The notes under the pieces: model-generated | The model's database searches: none | Seen by the model: only the letters and a program-made list of their open reading frames with translations | What the model was told of the DNA's origin: nothing | Position numbers and translations under genes: made by a program | Shown: in pieces, positions 21,788 to 22,734 of the stretch | How the letters are laid out: every line of letters begins with the position of its first letter | Position numbering within the stretch: position 1 is the stretch's first letter | Source: Anaerofilum faecale | Lineage (GTDB): Bacteria; Bacillota; Clostridia; Oscillospirales; Ruminococcaceae | Length of the DNA: 22,734 nucleotides | Direction of reading: 5' to 3' | Assembly: GCA_019114265.1 (NCBI GenBank) | Contig: DXFV01000017.1 | Location: 1 to 22,734, forward strand

Positions 21788-21818
21788 GGTTGATCCTCCT
21801 TATGCAATTTCTTGCGTA

Positions 21819-22037
21819 TCACGATTGGCTGAATCGAGAGCCTCCAAAAGCTACATGCCTGATTGTTTCGCTCGGAGGGCAGATATCACGATCAGCCGCT
21901 TGCAGAATGAGCACTTTTGCGATTTCAGCCATCGCTTGAGACAGATGTACCAATTCCGTTTCACAGGCATCCTCAGAACACTTGGAGAGCAGCTGCAACT
22001 GCTTTTCAAGCGTTTCTTTGATTTTGCTGTTGTCCAC
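21819..22037 (-). CDS. Hypothetical early protein, 72 residues
   Basis: GTG 22037 is preferred because AGGAGG lies eight bases upstream; the GTG at 22046 overlaps that site. Helical and acidic with two Leu-rich helices (ETLEKQLQLLSKC, ELVHLSQAMAEIAKVLIL), and the tail contains ICPPSE. No known motif. It is the second gene downstream of the operators, so it is probably made early. Confidence 0.65.
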   Translation of the reverse strand: MDNSKIKETLEKQLQLLSKCSEDACETELVHLSQAMAEIAKVLILQAADRDICPPSETIRHVAFGGSRFSQS

Positions 22038-22072
22038 AGAAGTCACCTCCTTCTCTTTTTTGGGGGCGGGCT

Positions 22073-22306
22073 TCAGGCCGCCGGGGTGGGGGTGTCGTCG
22101 GTCGCGAACAGGTATTCAATGCTCTTTTTGCCCTGAAAAAACTCATTATTGATTTTTACAGCTTCCGGCAAGGTCCACTGTGTTGTTCCTTTCAGCTTAT
22201 TGCGCACCGACTTTTCGGAAATCCCCAGAGTGGCAGCAAGCCTTTTCGTTACTTCTCGCGGGCCTACTCCGATTTTGATAAGCTCTGCAATCAAGTTTCG
22301 TTCCAC
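22073..22306 (-). CDS. Cro-like early regulator
   Basis: A 77-residue protein. The start is GTG 22306, directly behind AGGAGGTGAAAACA, and not the upstream in-frame Met, which would run through the operators. Residues about 13-50 (GVGPREVTKRLAATLGISEK then SVRNKLKGTTQWTLPEAVKI) form a Cro/CI-type HTH. The C-terminal FFQGKKSIEYLFATDD is typical of small phage XRE/Cro proteins. It is the first gene of the leftward early operon and faces the CI-like repressor across three operator-like sites. It probably represses the repressor promoter to favour lytic growth. Confidence 0.85.
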   Translation of the reverse strand: MERNLIAELIKIGVGPREVTKRLAATLGISEKSVRNKLKGTTQWTLPEAVKINNEFFQGKKSIEYLFATDDTPTPAA

Positions 22307-22322
22307 TGTTTTCACCTCCTTT

Positions 22323-22340
22323 ATTACCGTTAACGGTAAT
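22323..22340. promoter_or_regulatory. Operator 1: perfect 18-bp palindrome
   Basis: ATTACCGTTAACGGTAAT is its own reverse complement. It lies just downstream of the leftward -10 region, so a bound repressor would block early transcription. Confidence 0.85.
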
Positions 22341-22346
22341 TCTGTA

Positions 22347-22378
22347 ATTATACTACATCCTTTAACGGTAAAAGTCAA
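22347..22378 (-). promoter_or_regulatory. Leftward early promoter (Cro side)
   Basis: On the minus strand TTGACT (22378-22373) is followed after 20 bases by TATAAT (22352-22347), or after 17 bases by TAGTAT (22355-22350). Operator 2 fills the spacer, so the promoter should be repressible. Confidence 0.65.
22356..22371. promoter_or_regulatory. Operator 2: half-conserved site
   Basis: CATCCTTTAACGGTAA matches operator 1's core at 12 of 16 positions; the TTAACGGTAA half is intact. Its centre is 32 bp from operator 1 and it sits between -35 and -10 of the leftward promoter. Confidence 0.65.
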
Positions 22379-22386
22379 GAATATTT

Positions 22387-22402
22387 TTTCCGTCAATGGT
22401 AA
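22387..22402. promoter_or_regulatory. Operator 3: near-palindromic site
   Basis: TTTCCGTCAATGGTAA matches the operator 1 core at 13 of 16 positions. Its centre is 31 bp from operator 2. It lies just upstream of the rightward -35 box, where binding could activate or repress the repressor gene. Confidence 0.7.
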
Positions 22403-22410
22403 ATATTTTC

Positions 22411-22439
22411 TTTACAATATCACATTGCGGTGTTATACT
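22411..22439 (+). promoter_or_regulatory. Rightward promoter of the CI-like repressor
   Basis: TTTACA (22411-22416), a 17-base spacer and TATACT (22434-22439), with TG at 22431-22432 as an extended -10. The predicted start is only about a dozen bases before the ATG, giving a very short leader that begins near the ribosome binding site. Confidence 0.75.
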
Positions 22440-22458
22440 GGGCACAGGAGGTACTTTT

Positions 22459-22734
22459 ATGGAGTATGATTTCGACGCGATCCTTCTTAGAATGAAGCAG
22501 GCAAAAGCATCGCTTGGCCTTACTAATGCGGAACTCGCAGAACGTTCGGGCGTGCCCGTAGGAACAATAAACAAAATCATGGCGGGCAATACACAGGAGC
22601 CCAAATTACCGGCCTTTATCTCTATTGCTCATGCGCTTGATGTGTCTGTTGATTTTCTGGTTTACGGGAGTGTAACAAAAGAATTGTCCGCAGAGGAATT
22701 TTTACATATAAAAAAATACCGCTCGCTTGACCAT
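22459..22734 (+). CDS. CI-like XRE-family repressor (partial, runs off the right edge)
   Basis: The only rightward gene. ATG 22459 has AGGAGG seven bases upstream. The 92 residues seen start MEYDFDAILLRMKQAKASLG. Residues about 17-47 (LGLTNAELAERSGVPVGTIN then KIMAGNT) are a textbook XRE HTH. ALDVSVDFLVYG follows, as in lambda-like repressors, and the C-terminal domain (protease or dimerisation) lies beyond the window. It should maintain lysogeny by binding the three operators beside it. Whether it carries a LexA/S24-type self-cleavage domain cannot be seen. Confidence 0.9.
   Translation, partial: MEYDFDAILLRMKQAKASLGLTNAELAERSGVPVGTINKIMAGNTQEPKLPAFISIAHALDVSVDFLVYGSVTKELSAEEFLHIKKYRSLDH

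Noticed and set aside
22362..22604. 80-codon minus-strand ORF across the operators and the repressor start
   Set aside because: Antisense to a clear XRE repressor and runs through its promoter and operators.

Overview
The window is part of a tailed-phage (siphovirus-type) genome or prophage from a low-GC-lineage Gram-positive host with a fairly GC-rich genome. My best guess is a gut Clostridia (Oscillospiraceae/Ruminococcaceae-like) host. The grounds are strong AGGAGG ribosome binding sites, heavy use of GTG and TTG starts, overlapping start/stop junctions throughout, and a head-tail gene order like the Listeria A118 / TP901-1-like group. No host chromosomal gene, integrase, lysis gene or tail-fibre gene lies inside the window, so both ends of the phage are cut off. 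Identifications rest on reading motifs and recalled family resemblance; no database search was run.

Nearly everything is on the minus strand and should be read from high to low coordinates. At the right end is a lysogeny switch. A CI-like repressor reads rightward (22459 to the window edge) and diverges from a small Cro-like gene (22073-22306). Between them lie three related 16-bp operator-like sites spaced 31-32 bp apart.

The early operon follows (22037 down to 14372), made mostly of small tightly coupled genes. It includes two HTH proteins, a one-segment membrane peptide, a small zinc-finger-like protein, a 352-aa HUH-type replication initiator, a VRR-NUC nuclease, and a 200-aa HTH protein. 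It also includes an odd 816-aa cysteine-rich composite protein with an out-of-frame cysteine-rich ORF nested in it, further Cys-rich and HTH miniproteins, and a RinA/ArpU-like regulator that probably switches on late genes. The operon ends at a perfect hairpin terminator (14208-14240). Directly after the terminator is a 42-nt element made only of a tRNA acceptor stem and a T-arm.

The late operon follows: an N6-adenine-methylase-like protein, terminase small and large subunits, a coiled-coil miniprotein, portal, and minor capsid protein. The minor capsid protein carries an AT-richer C-terminal extension with a JAMM-like HxH motif that is broken by a one-base frameshift. Then comes a roughly 350-base non-coding stretch with two sets of short repeats and three consecutive terminator-like hairpins. 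After it are scaffold, major capsid, head-tail connectors, minor capsid/tail-completion proteins, tail tube, tail assembly chaperone, Gp15 and the start of the tape measure protein, which runs off the left edge.

The most interesting items are the tRNA minihelix next to the terminator, the composite Cys-rich gene with embedded ribosome binding sites and an overlapping ORF, the frameshifted toxin-like capsid extension, and the triple-terminator/repeat region before the capsid genes.
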